Source of the DNA: Chondrus crispus
Taxonomy: Eukaryota > Rhodophyta > Florideophyceae > Gigartinales > Gigartinaceae
Direction of reading: 5' to 3'
DNA length: 35,180 nucleotides
Assembly: GCF_000350225.1 (NCBI RefSeq)
Contig: NW_005178482.1
Coordinates: 1-35,180, forward strand
Shown piece by piece: positions 1 to 9,631 of the stretch. How positions within the stretch are numbered: the stretch's first letter is position 1; each line of letters begins with the position of its first letter. Position numbers and translations under genes: made by a program. The notes under the pieces were generated by a model, which was not told where the DNA came from, did no database searches, and was given only the letters and a program-made list of their open reading frames with translations.

Positions 1-1793
1 TCGGTCCACGGTCGCCTGTTACGTTCGGGCACCGCGACGGCGCGGTGCATCAAGTCGAGGACCGAGGTGTAGGACCATGGGACATTCGGGGAACCGCGCT
101 CCAAGGGGTGCAGGGTCACGTCGGGCAGGGGCGGCGCGACCCGACCCAGGAAGGACAGCACACCGACGGGCTGTACGAAGGCGCGTCCATGTACCGAGAC
201 CTCGCTCATGAAAGCGTTACAGGTGGACCACGCCCATTCGCACTCGTAATTGTAGACAAGTTCCTCATACGCCGGGTGCCTCGAGTCAGCACAAGCGAAG
301 CCGAAATGCTTCAATGCGTAGGGGAGTAACGGATGCACTCCCAACGAAGGGAGTGCCTCCCCTACGCCTGGCGGGAGCTCCGGAAAATCGCTTCGCGATA
401 GGCCCGGAGAGAAAGCAGCGGATGGGAAGACACGACCGTCGTCCTCATCGGCGTGGCGGTACGCTGACCAATCATTAGGATCCAGGGCGATATGGTGGAT
501 GCGCATCAGGGCGCAAGCGGACTTCTGCAGAGCCGCACGAACCCTTGAGTAGGCACGAGGACGGGGGCTGACGTACAGCCCCGCTACCTCTGAAAGGATA
601 AAACGACGGGGAGCTCGGGGGTCCCGGTGGAAGAGGTACGTCGACATTCGATCGACGTATTCGACCTCTTCCACACTATAGGCAAACGTCCTATCACTGG
701 GTATCTCGTCCGGAATTTGGTAGGGAGCACCGTCCCCCTCGGACAACAGACGACCCAAGGCAAGGGACGCCTCCGCTGCCAGGCCACCTTCGTAAATGGT
801 GCGGATCCGGAGCAGGTCGGGGCGCAGGTAAGCCCTCGCCAGAAGTTCGCCGACGGTCACGCCCGACCGAGCGTGACGGCGCCACGCGTAGTTTAGGCGG
901 CTGAGCGGTAACGGAACCGACCGCTCCAGGGGCACCCCCAGCCACTCCGTAGAGGTGTCGGCCACCTCTTCCTCCGTGGCCCTGCCAAGCCGGGACGCTG
1001 TCGTCGGAGCACCAGGGCGCCGGCAACTACCAGAAGCTCCATATGAGCCCTCTGCGGGCTGATACGTGCCCTGGCACGACCATGCCACGAGCTCCCCGCC
1101 GGGGGAACCACCGCCGACACCGACACGCGCAGGCCGAGAGGGCATCGGACCCCCTGCCACCAAGGACGATGGCGCGGTGGGCGGCAAGGCGGCGAGCGAC
1201 GGAAGACTTGGCTCTTCGGGCACTGTAGGGACCCGGGGCCCTCGGGCCTTCCCGAACGGACGGGGAGGCCACCACGGCGTCGGAGCGGCACCGTTAACGA
1301 CGGTAGGAGGGAGTCGTGATGCCCCCGCCGCCTCGACGGAGGCGGGGTCATCAAGGGTCGGGGCGCAGACGACCGGTGCGTCCGACCCACTGCCAGACAA
1401 CGACCGCGGAAGCGAGGGGCTGTCCCGAGGGGTAGCCCGGGGCGACATAGTGAGGACGAAAGGGCGCGAGCCGATTAGGCAAACGAGAGAGTAGGGGGGC
1501 TCGTGGAGAAGGAGAAAGAACGCGGCTTGCCGGGTAGGAGGGAGAAGAACGGACTCCCCCGGAGGGAGTAGCGGGGTAATGCCGACGGCGAGCCCCAAAG
1601 GCACGCGCACAACCGCACGGCAGCAAGGAGCCGATGCCGAAGAGGGGGAGACGAGGTCCCCGGTTGACGGGAAGGGGGTCGAGAGGTCAGCACGCGCGCA
1701 GAGGAGCACGAGACAGGACCCCGGCGATACCGACCAGAGAGCGGAGCCGTGAGAAGGAGCGAAAGGGGCCGTATCGAGTACGCAGTTAGACAT
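1..1793 (-). CDS. G1: long antisense ORF of an LTR retrotransposon, C-terminus off the window
   Basis: An open frame of at least 597 codons runs from ATG at 1793 to the left edge without a stop; an in-frame TGA sits two codons before the ATG. Residues 1 to about 280 are rich in Pro, Ser, Ala and Gly and look disordered. Residues about 290-597 have a balanced composition with Trp, Tyr and acidic residues and look folded. I do not recognise a family. A motif at residues 511-520 (EL-V-x-x-Y-x-C-x-W) recurs with the same spacing in G2. The gene starts 57 bp from the 5' end of LTR A and is antisense to that LTR and its polypurine tract, so it lies between pol and the 3' LTR of its element. Inference: an accessory antisense retrotransposon protein, perhaps Gag-like or DNA-binding. 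Absence of stops over 1.8 kb suggests a young copy. Confidence 0.75.
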   Translation of the reverse strand, partial: MSNCVLDTAPFAPSHGSALWSVSPGSCLVLLCARADLSTPFPSTGDLVSPSSASAPCCRAVVRVPLGLAVGITPLLPPGESVLLPPTRQAAFFLLLHEPPYSLVCLIGSRPFVLTMSPRATPRDSPSLPRSLSGSGSDAPVVCAPTLDDPASVEAAGASRLPPTVVNGAAPTPWWPPRPFGKARGPRVPTVPEEPSLPSLAALPPTAPSSLVAGGPMPSRPARVGVGGGSPGGELVAWSCQGTYQPAEGSYGASGSCRRPGAPTTASRLGRATEEEVADTSTEWLGVPLERSVPLPLSRLNYAWRRHARSGVTVGELLARAYLRPDLLRIRTIYEGGLAAEASLALGRLLSEGDGAPYQIPDEIPSDRTFAYSVEEVEYVDRMSTYLFHRDPRAPRRFILSEVAGLYVSPRPRAYSRVRAALQKSACALMRIHHIALDPNDWSAYRHADEDDGRVFPSAAFSPGLSRSDFPELPPGVGEALPSLGVHPLLPYALKHFGFACADSRHPAYEELVYNYECEWAWSTCNAFMSEVSVHGRAFVQPVGVLSFLGRVAPPLPDVTLHPLERGSPNVPWSYTSVLDLMHRAVAVPERNRRPWT

Positions 1794-1837
1794 GGCTCAC
1801 GCTCTACAAGCACCCGTGGACGCGGACGTCCTTGCTT

Positions 1838-1849
1838 AAGGGGGGGCCG
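1838..1849 (+). other. polypurine tract of element 1
   Basis: AAGGGGGGGCCG directly abuts the TG of LTR A. Nearly the same junction (CAGGGGGGCCA then TGTGGTATAA) precedes LTR D. A purine run touching the 5' end of an LTR is the plus-strand primer site of LTR retrotransposons, so LTR A is a 3' LTR. Confidence 0.7.
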
Positions 1850-2521
1850 TGTAGTATAACCCCCCCCCTGGGGCTTTATTTTAGATTAGATCAACTCAGA
1901 ATCGGATCGGTTACTGTAGAGCTCGATGCTCTACAGTACCACCACGCGTAACCCCGAGTACAGGGGGCGCACGTGTACACGTGTACGCGCGGGACCGAAG
2001 AGCGCATACACACACGTGTACTGTCAGCTCCGATGGCTGACAGTATTACAGTGTCGACCGACCGCTACAGTACGTCGCTACAGTACATCGGTACTGTACT
2101 ATTATGATAGGTTATTATGTACATTAAATATGGAGCGGACCGGCGGCGGTGGAGGAGGACAAGGAGGGACTGGTGACCCACCGACCGTCAAGGTCCGACT
2201 GCCCGCTTATTCTAAGGTAGCGTTCGCTAACTACCTTAGAGCGGCACCGAGCGCGGGTTGAGGACGCACGCGGTACGCCCACGAGCCGGCTCCGCCTCCG
2301 CCCGTCGGTACTGGATCGTTACCCAGTACCGCGCCGGGGCGTCGAGGCGTCGAACCGCTCGCGCGTACCGGCGTCCTCCCCGTTCCCGCTCTACCACGCT
2401 ACCCGGGCCCGTTGCCCGGTGCCGCTAGCTGGTGTCCCGCTTCACCCCCGTCTTCCCGTTCGGACGGGGTCTACGTCGAGCTGTGCATACACCCCTCTCC
2501 GTTGGGGGTGTTTATGCTACA
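1850..2521 (+). mobile_element. LTR A, 3' LTR of element 1 (672 bp)
   Basis: Starts TGTAGTATAACC and ends TTTATGCTACA (TGTAG...CTACA termini). It is homologous along most of its length to LTR B and, inverted, to C, F and G. A TATA-like stretch near 2120-2130 sets the plus orientation. Flanking pentamers (GGCCG and CCGAC) do not match, as expected when the 5' LTR of the element lies outside the window. It is inserted in the integrase gene of element 2, which resumes at 2522. It contains TACAGTA and CACGTGTAC motifs shared with the other LTRs. Confidence 0.85.
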
Positions 2522-4693
2522 CCGACGTCGAACAAATCGTGCTTCCTGCCAACTTAAGTCCCCGTGTTCTTAAACTTGCACATTACTCGAAGCTCGCCGG
2601 GCATCTTGGACAAAAAAGGATGTATCATTACGTAAGAAAAACCTACTATTGGCCTCACATGGCAGCGGATGTCTACGCCACCGTGAGATATTGTTCAACG
2701 TGCGCGAAGAATATACTCAAGCTTCGAAGAGCAATGAATCCCTTGAAACTATTCCCCGCGACCAAGCCACTCACGAACCTATGCATTGACATTCTAGGAC
2801 CACTAACGAAATCCATGCGCGGCTACGGGTTTCTCTTGGTTATCACGGACCGCTTCACGAAAATAACTCAAGTCGTGCCCCTGCGCTCTATAACTGCGTA
2901 CACGGTTGCAGTCGCATTCACGGAACACTGGGTATTCAAGTACGGCATTCCTGAGAGTGTCATATCCGTCAATGGCAAGCAATTCGCTTTAAGATTCTTC
3001 CAATCCGTCTGTTCTCTTCTCGCGATCTCGAATATCTTCACGAGCACGTATCATCCAGAGACAAATGGTCAGTTCGAGCGGTACAACCGCACAATTCTCG
3101 CCATGTTAAGAAATTACGTGAACGAGCATCAAGATGATTGGGATAAAAACGCCACGGTTCTGACCTACGCATATAACAATCACGTGCACAGGACCACGGG
3201 AACCACTCCTTTCAACCTCGTGCTTTCTCAACCTCCTCCTCCATTTCACCTCGACCACTCCGCCGATAGTACCATCGCCCCGAGCAAGAGCCAACGTGAA
3301 GACTACCTCTGGAAATTACAGCGCACAATCGAGAGTGCTCGCACGAGTCTCCACAAGACACAAGCTCGATACAAGAAGGACTTTGACAAGCGCGTGCGTT
3401 CCACTACCAAGAATATACTGTAGAGCACTGACCGCCCGCTCAATCGCGGTGCTGTACTGTAGCACACGCGGAATGCCTCACTATCATAAGTGAGATATAT
3501 ACCACGTGTAACCGTGTATCCAAACCCCCCCCGCTCGTGTCCGGGTGTAAGCTCCATGGAGCCCTGTCGAAGTACTGACAGTTCTACCCACGTGTACCCG
3601 TGTTATCCCTCACGTTAATCGTGTCATTTCCCACGTGTAGTGGTTGTCATACCTCCCCAAGAGGAGTTTCTCCGGCCATCGCCGCCGTCGTCCAATTTAG
3701 TATTTTTAGTTTAATTAATTATAGCTCCGACGTCAGCTAGTATATAGCCGACGTCCGACCCTTAGTAAAACGGTACGAAGCTTTGGGTCTAGAACTCGGG
3801 TTTCTGGAACGGAGTCGTAGCCTCGCGTCGGTCCCCGTCCCACGACGGTACCCTGCGAGCCATCTACGTCCCGATTCCCTCCTGCCTCTACCGCGCGCGT
3901 CGACCCGCCACGCCCGGCTCTCCGCGCGACAGCTGTCCCTACCGCTCCGCCCCTCCTGGGCTCTGTTTTCCCACTTTTTCCCTTACTTTCCCTACTGCGC
4001 TTCGCGCCCGGCCCCGTACCGGTCCCTTACGGGTGGTCTCCCGATAACCCCCTACACGCACCCCCCGAACGCGCGCGCTCTGCCAGAGGGGGATCCCACC
4101 CCTTCCCCCTCAGTGCACGACATATACGCGCAGGCCAGTACATCTATCTAGACCCCACAGATGGAACCACCAAGCGTGCGAAACTTGGAAATCACGCCCT
4201 CGGTCCCTTTCGTGTCATCAAAAACGACACACGAACACTCATGATCGAGCGCGATGGAAATATCGAGAGAGTCTCCCCGAATCGTGTCACATACGCGCCT
4301 CCGCCGGATGAAGCACCACCACCGGAACCTCTCGCCGCGACGGAAAAAGATCTTCAAGAAAAGAATATCGAAGGCCCGAAGTACGTCATGGAAGAAATTC
4401 TGGACCAACGAGTACTGTCTTCGGGAGCAGTCGAGTTTCAAATCAAGTGGTACGGGTAAGGTGAACCCACGTGGCAACCCCGAAGTGATATCCGGAAGGA
4501 GGCCATCGCGACGTCTTTATCTAGACGCCGCCGATACCCAAAGCAATACCCCAAGAAATTCAAGCTATCCAAGATTCCTCGAAGTCAACACAAAAAAGAA
4601 CTACTCGCGCTCAAGCGAAGAAGACACCAAGCCCTGGAAATAACCCGTAGCCCCTTTCCTGATTTTTATTTCAGCCCGGGACGTGCAGTCTGA
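2522..4693 (+). pseudogene. Ty3/gypsy integrase plus chromodomain (pol of element 2), interrupted
   Basis: The 5' part of pol is cut off by LTR A. The HHCC zinc-binding region is present (His in LAH and AGH, Cys in YCSTC), then the catalytic core: first Asp in CIDILGP, and Glu in HPETNGQFERYNRT. The second catalytic Asp is Val (ISVNGKQF where ISDNGKQF is usual), an A to T change. Coding stops being continuous at 3418 where solo LTR H is inserted; it resumes at 4128 in the correct frame once LTR H and one TATAC are removed. A chromodomain-like end follows (MEEILDQR, FQIKWYG, EPTWQP), but a TAA at 4457-4459 replaces a codon inside it; the same frame then runs to TGA at 4691-4693. The protein would integrate element cDNA in the nucleus; this copy is dead. 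Confidence 0.88.
3414..4127 (+). mobile_element. solo LTR H (3419-4122) with perfect TATAC duplication
   Basis: The 704-bp LTR begins TGTAGAGCACTG and ends GTGCACGACA. It is flanked by TATAC at 3414-3418 and 4123-4127. A TATATAG at 3741-3747 suggests plus orientation. It carries no internal region, so it is a solo LTR left by LTR-LTR recombination. Removing it with one TATAC joins the integrase frame exactly (…KNIRAGQYIYLD…). Confidence 0.9.
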
Positions 4694-4862
4694 GTGGGGG
4701 CCCTGGACCGAAGTACGTGTTAGGTGCAGCAAGATAACTCACCGAAGAAAATATCTCAAGCACGAACCAAACAGTAAGACACAAGACCATTCTGTCTCGT
4801 CTCTTTATTTGGACGTGTGCAAATTACCTCGATAATACCCTGCGACTTAAGCTATTAAGATG
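4694..4862. other. intergenic spacer between convergent pol and G2
   Basis: 169 bp separates the pol stop (4691-4693, plus strand) from the G2 stop (4863-4865, minus strand). The two genes of element 2 are therefore tail to tail. I see no further gene here. Confidence 0.6.
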
Positions 4863-4931
4863 CTAGCCCTGCTCTCCTCGAGGATGCGTGTTCCTATACT
4901 GCCCAGCAGTACCTTCACGCGTCACGTACTG

Positions 4932-5905
4932 GTCCGTGTAGTGCAATATGAGGCTCTACGGGGAGTGAAAAGAAAGGAAAATATTTGGATATGAAAAGTA
5001 GTCCGGGTTGGGGGACACAGGTGTGAATAATTGCACAGTTTCAATTTTTAATCATTTTATTTTATTTAGTTAATTAGTTGGCATTAATTTTGCTGACACT
5101 AGATTACATCAAGGATCTAGCGCCGCGAGCTACTGTAGTGGCTCCGGCGGGGCGATATATACCTTAGCCCTCTGACCACTAAGTCAGTAAAGACAACCCG
5201 AGTTGCCAGAGTTTGATGTCGCCTTGGTCGAAGTCCGTCTTTTACAAGACATTCCCTTCAACTCTAGCCTACGGTATCCTTTGCACTCGGGGGTCCCCTT
5301 TTTCCTTATCAATTTTCCTTTACTTCCCTATCCTTATTTCCCTTAATCTTGAGTTGGTCCCACCTTGTAGGATTGCGATCCGCAACGTGACGTCATTAGC
5401 CATCGGGCTTCTGTGTTGTTGCACCAGTGGTGCTTTTCTCAGCGTTGGTTTCATCGGAATGTGGTTGCGAACGATCCGGTGTTGGTACTTTGCCATCGGG
5501 CAGTACGACAGTGTAGCGCTGCTACGTTTTCTTCTTTCCCGACGGGCTACGTTGCGACGTCCCCGTCGAAGACCTTATCAAGGGCATAAGGTGTACAAGG
5601 CGCCCTTCCAGCATTGGATTTACGACCCATCGGACCAGGTTTACCTAGACACCCCTCCGAACTCGTCGAGCAGTGGCCTTTACAAGTCTCTACCACCATT
5701 TACGGATCCCGGGCTGGGCCCTTCTCTTTGCCCCCCCTATCAGGGATCCGAGCTACTGCGGGCCGCAAACCCGCTTAAAGAGGACAGGGAGCTTCAAACA
5801 CTCCGTAGCGCTGTGCTGTTGGCAGTTGTTGTTTTTGTTGTGGTTGTTTGTGTCGGACCGTCGAACCATGGTCTCTGCCTGACAGGTGCATTGCACTACA
5901 GTCCG
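4932..5905 (+). mobile_element. solo LTR I (4937-5900) with perfect GTCCG duplication
   Basis: The 964-bp LTR has 11-bp perfect inverted termini (TGTAGTGCAAT / ATTGCACTACA) and is flanked by GTCCG at 4932-4936 and 5901-5905. TATATA at 5156-5161 suggests plus orientation. A 232-codon open frame (ATG 5216 to TAG by 5914) lies almost wholly inside it and overruns its end, so it is taken as a chance frame rather than a gene. It interrupts the C-terminal coding part of G2. Confidence 0.9.
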
Positions 5906-5994
5906 GTATACTAGGATAACGAGCGTACGGGTCGCGAATACCCGCACTCTCATAAACACCGGGAATACGAGAACGAGATGCATAAGGATCTGGG

Positions 5995-6609
5995 ATTGGT
6001 GTAGCATAAACACCCCAACGGCAGGGGTGTATTCACAGTCCGCGTAAGAGACCCTACAGAACGCGAGAAGAACAGAAAGGACCAGTAAGCAACGCGTGAG
6101 GAAGGACACGGGCCGGTAGCGGTGGTACAGCGGGTCGGGTCGCGAACGCGTTACTGTATGCAGTAGAGCGGATCCGCGCCTTGACGCCCCGGCGCGGTAC
6201 TGGGTGACGTTCCAGTACCGACGGGTGAAGGCTGATCCTAGCTCCCACGCGCACGTACGCGTCCGCTACCCGTGTCCTTCTACTCTAAAACGCGAACAGA
6301 GAGAGCGTCCCCGAGTTAGAGTAAGCGTTCCGGGTTAGCCGACGGTGAGGGTCTGGCCAAGCCGATGCTTGCCTTCTCCCGGCCGCCGTCGGCTAACCGT
6401 AGTTTTAATATACAAGTCGTCGCGTCTATCATACAGGGCTACAGTACAGTCCGTACTGTACTGTAGCGCGTTACAATGCTGGGCTACCATGCTCAGCTAC
6501 TGTAGCGCCGTCAATACGTGTGACCGCGCGCGCTGTCAATACCCGTGTGATCGCGCGCGCGCGATCTAATTCTAAATCTAATTCTGATCCGCGCTTATGC
6601 TACAATTGG
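5995..6609 (-). mobile_element. solo LTR C (6000-6604) with perfect ATTGG duplication
   Basis: On the plus strand it reads TGTAGCATAAACACC... and ends GCTTATGCTACA, the inverse of the LTR A/B family. It is 605 bp, flanked by ATTGG at 5995-5999 and 6605-6609. TATATTAAA on the minus strand (about 6404-6412) marks the promoter. It interrupts G2 downstream of codon 620. Confidence 0.9.
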
Positions 6610-7761
6610 TGCACGAGAAGTCATTGCAGACGAGCCTGCGTTCGTGGAGGGATCCCTCGGAAGTCACGCGTACGAGGCCTCAAGTCTTGCTGTTGTACCA
6701 CCGTAATCGCGATCCTCGTACCCAAGCACTCTCTGAGTCGGTTGCACCCTCGACCTCGTGATTTCGGGGCCATACCGGACTCTCTTCCCATAGTCATGGG
6801 GCACCGTGTAACCGCGATCTCGACAATCACGCAACTTCTCGACTTCCGTGCTCCAAAGGTCCGCACGGCGCCGTTCGTCAGAGAGATCACGAGAGATACG
6901 CCCGAGTTCTTCTTGAAGTTCCGATTCACGGAATTCCGCAGCCCGTGCACGCTTGAAAACCGTTTCAATGATCTCAAGAACAGACCACCTCTCGGACCTT
7001 GCGTCAAGACCCTGCAGCAGCGGCCCAGTCACATTAGACTCGCGTAGTGTAGTATCGGACACCCGAGAATCCAAGGCCACGAACCTCGGACCAAAATCAC
7101 TGGTATAACCCAAGTGCCCCTCACGCATATCCTTGACAGGCAGACCACCCAGCCTCGAACCCGTGTAACTTGACGCGGTCACAAAAGATCCATTTACGAA
7201 AAACGCCCACGAATCAGAAACTTGAGACGAAAAGTCTCTCCGTGAGAATAAGTAACTCGTATCTAGATCCCGCGCCTGTTTCAGCAACTTGACTAGATCA
7301 TGCGGCCTAATCTCGGAGGTCCATTCGCTGCACTCGTGCTTCAAAGGCGGGATGAATTCGAAAGACTCCAAGAATTTCAAACAGTCATCACTCACGATCC
7401 ACACGCAACCCGCGCTTATGAACTCGTGGTGCAGGGCACACATAGTGGCGTGAAGCAACTCTAGACGCAAGCACGATTCCAATCGCCTCCCGCCACCCTC
7501 GACCCCCGTGAAATCGTGAAGACCAGCACAAGCACTACCAAAGTAGTGCAGCACTCGCGGCATCTTGATGGCAATACCGTGAACGCCAGATGCTCGAAGA
7601 GCCACTTGTGGGAGCGGCAACCAAGCCGGAGATCCGTGGAAAAGCGTGAGTTTCTGCCGCCCTTGTACCGTGCATACCTTGTACTTCGAACCCGGACTCA
7701 CAGCCACGCGAAGAGTATCGTAGTCCGCAAACGAGATAATCGACCCGAAACCCACGGACAA

Positions 7762-8465
7762 CAACCTGTAGTATAACCGTTATACTATATATATATGGGG
7801 GTGACCCCCCCTGTGGCTTTATTTTAGATTAGATCAACTCAGAATCGGATCGGTTACTGTAGGGCTCGATGCTCTACAGTACCACCACGTGTACCCCCAA
7901 GTACAGGGGCGCACGTGTACACGTGTACGCACAGGACCGAAGAGCGCGCACAGACGTGTACTGTCAGCCCCGATGGCTGACAGTATTACAGTGTCGACCG
8001 ACCGCTACAGTACGTCGCTACAGTACATCGGTACTGTACTATTATGATAGATTATTATGTACATTGAATATGCCGCGGACCGGCGGAGGTGGAGGAGGAC
8101 AAGCACGGACTGGTCACCCACCGACCGTCAAGGTCCGTCTTCCAGCTTACCTAACACGCGCGATCCGCCTTCGCCCGCGTTAAACGGGACCAAGCGGGTA
8201 GGGGACACACGCGTACGCGAGCGAGCCTAGATCCGCCTCCGCCCGTCAGCGCTGGTACGTAACCAAGCGCTGCTCCGGGGCGTCGAGGCGTGGATCGGCT
8301 CGCGCGTACGATCGTCCCCGACCGTCCCGCTCTACCACGCTACCAGGGCCCGCTTCCTTGTCTCGTTAGCTGTGAGTTCTCCCTGTCTTCTGCCCCTCGG
8401 AAGAGTCTACGTCGAGCTAAATCATACACCCCTCTACGTCAGGGGGGTGTTTATGCTACACGACC
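7762..8465 (+). mobile_element. solo LTR B (7767-8460) with CAACC/CGACC duplication
   Basis: The 694-bp LTR starts TGTAGTATAACC and ends TTTATGCTACA, closely similar to LTR A. The flanks CAACC (7762-7766) and CGACC (8461-8465) differ at one base, as expected for an aged target-site duplication. There is no polypurine tract before it, unlike A and D, so it is a solo LTR. It splits G2 right after the conserved Trp-Ser at residues 253-254. Confidence 0.88.
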
Positions 8466-9229
8466 ACGCGCAACGATATTTGTGAATGAGTTCACGCCCT
8501 CTCCAATTGTCCACGGAGGGGAGCGAGTATTTCCACATCTTCGGCGACGTAATGACATGCTTCTCCAGATCACCACGCAAGTAGTCGTTCATCGCGGTCA
8601 CGTACCACGCGTCAAGGCTTGAATCCGCGAAAACTCGATCCGATACCAAGCCCACCGGAATCTAGTACCCCGTGGCAAAGGACAAGAGCCACCGGGCTCG
8701 AGCTGCCCCCGACCATGCGCCCTCGACTCTCGTGCAAGCGTGAATTAGCTGCGCGTCGCGTCTTCCCGTGTTGACCAAGTCATCCCACGAGAACGAGCCG
8801 GACTTCCTCGGGTACCGATACCAGCCGTTCCCCAAGTCTTCGTGAATTAATTCCCCATCCGTGTTTGAGATCCCAAACACGCCTTCCGGTTCTTGAACTC
8901 CCTCGTCCCGAACACCCCTCTCCGTGCCTTCAATAATTTTTCCACGTAGCGCGCGAGCCCACGGATCCTCGAAATCTCCCGCCCTCGCCTCACGATCTTC
9001 TGCAACGCCCACGGATGCAAGCGCGTCGACGCCGGCAACCGGTGCGCCACCGGGATGTGCCGGACCGGTGTGCCCAAGGTTCGTCACCACCCCTTCCGCG
9101 CCTGTCACGACCGCGACTTCGACACCCGTGAGACGTTCTTCACCTTGCTCCGTTGTGCGTCTCGACGAGCCCACGCCTGCCCGACTGCCTCGAACCATGA
9201 TCCACGCCGTGCCACAAGACCTGGCTCAC

Positions 9230-9631
9230 GACCCACGCTCGCTCATTTCTCGTGATAATGGCGCGTTGCCGAGGGTGGCGCCACGCTTATCGCAAGAATA
9301 CCGGCGTCCCTTATATGTAGGAGGCGTACAGTGCGTTGCCTCACTACAAAAGGAAAAATTCATCAAGACCTTTTGTCGCGCGACAAGATTTTTTTTATCA
9401 TACACAAAATTTCGGGCAAAAATTGTTTTCGCCGGAAATCTGAAACATCGAGAAAAAACACGTGACACAGAGGACGACAACATTTCGTGCACAAATTTCG
9501 CGCTCATAATCACGCCATCTACCGTGCTATAACGAGCTGATACTGTATCCCGCACATTCTACGTGTACCTGCACCCTAATCACGACCACACGTGGCAACC
9601 CTTCCTGGCTTGGACAGGGGCGTCCACGTTT
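9230..9631. other. spacer between G2 start and polypurine tract
   Basis: About 400 bp with a locally AT-rich stretch (9345-9480) and the TATA-like box noted separately. No convincing coding frame. The last 40 bp resemble the segment before LTR A (GGACGCGGACGTCC versus GGACAGGGGCGTCC), supporting a shared 3' end for elements 1 and 2. Confidence 0.5.
9308..9320 (-). promoter_or_regulatory. TATA-like box upstream of G2
   Basis: On the minus strand the sequence reads CTACATATAAGGG, about 88 bp upstream of the presumed G2 start. It would give the antisense gene its own promoter inside element 2, facing away from LTR D. Position and sequence only; no experimental support. Confidence 0.4.

Larger units (their letters stand above)
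4863..9222 (-). pseudogene. G2: antisense accessory gene of element 2, broken by three solo LTRs
   Basis: Minus-strand coding runs from 9222 to a TAG at 4863-4865, interrupted by solo LTRs B, C and I. Removing each LTR and one duplication copy (699 + 610 + 969 bp) leaves 2082 nt, exactly 694 codons, with the frame continuous over all three joints. Two in-frame stops remain: TAG 8662-8664 (codon 187) and TGA 6664-6666 (codon 620). The presumed start is AGG at 9222 in a context otherwise equal to the G1 start; the first ATG is at 9198. The N-terminus is Gly/Val/Ala-rich. Residues about 100-540 look folded and contain the motif EL-I-x-x-Y-x-C-x-W (244-253) shared with G1. Residues about 540-590 are charged and probably coiled coil. 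The tail is rich in Tyr, Pro, Arg and Ser. No family recognised; a distant relative of G1 (inference). Confidence 0.8.

Noticed and set aside
1066..1494. 142-codon plus-strand frame
   Set aside because: Antisense shadow of the uninterrupted G1 frame in GC-rich DNA.
2130..2261. Small frame starting M-x-RTGGGGGGQ in LTR A, similar in LTR B (8070-8183)
   Set aside because: The corresponding place in LTRs C and G lacks the ATG or the frame; the similarity reflects LTR homology only.
1845..2526. Target-site duplication around LTR A
   Set aside because: GGCCG and CCGAC do not match as a 5-bp duplication; only a shifted CCG is shared.
5216..5914. 232-codon plus-strand frame with hydrophobic N-terminus
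   Set aside because: It lies in solo LTR I and overruns its end into G2 antisense; no family similarity.
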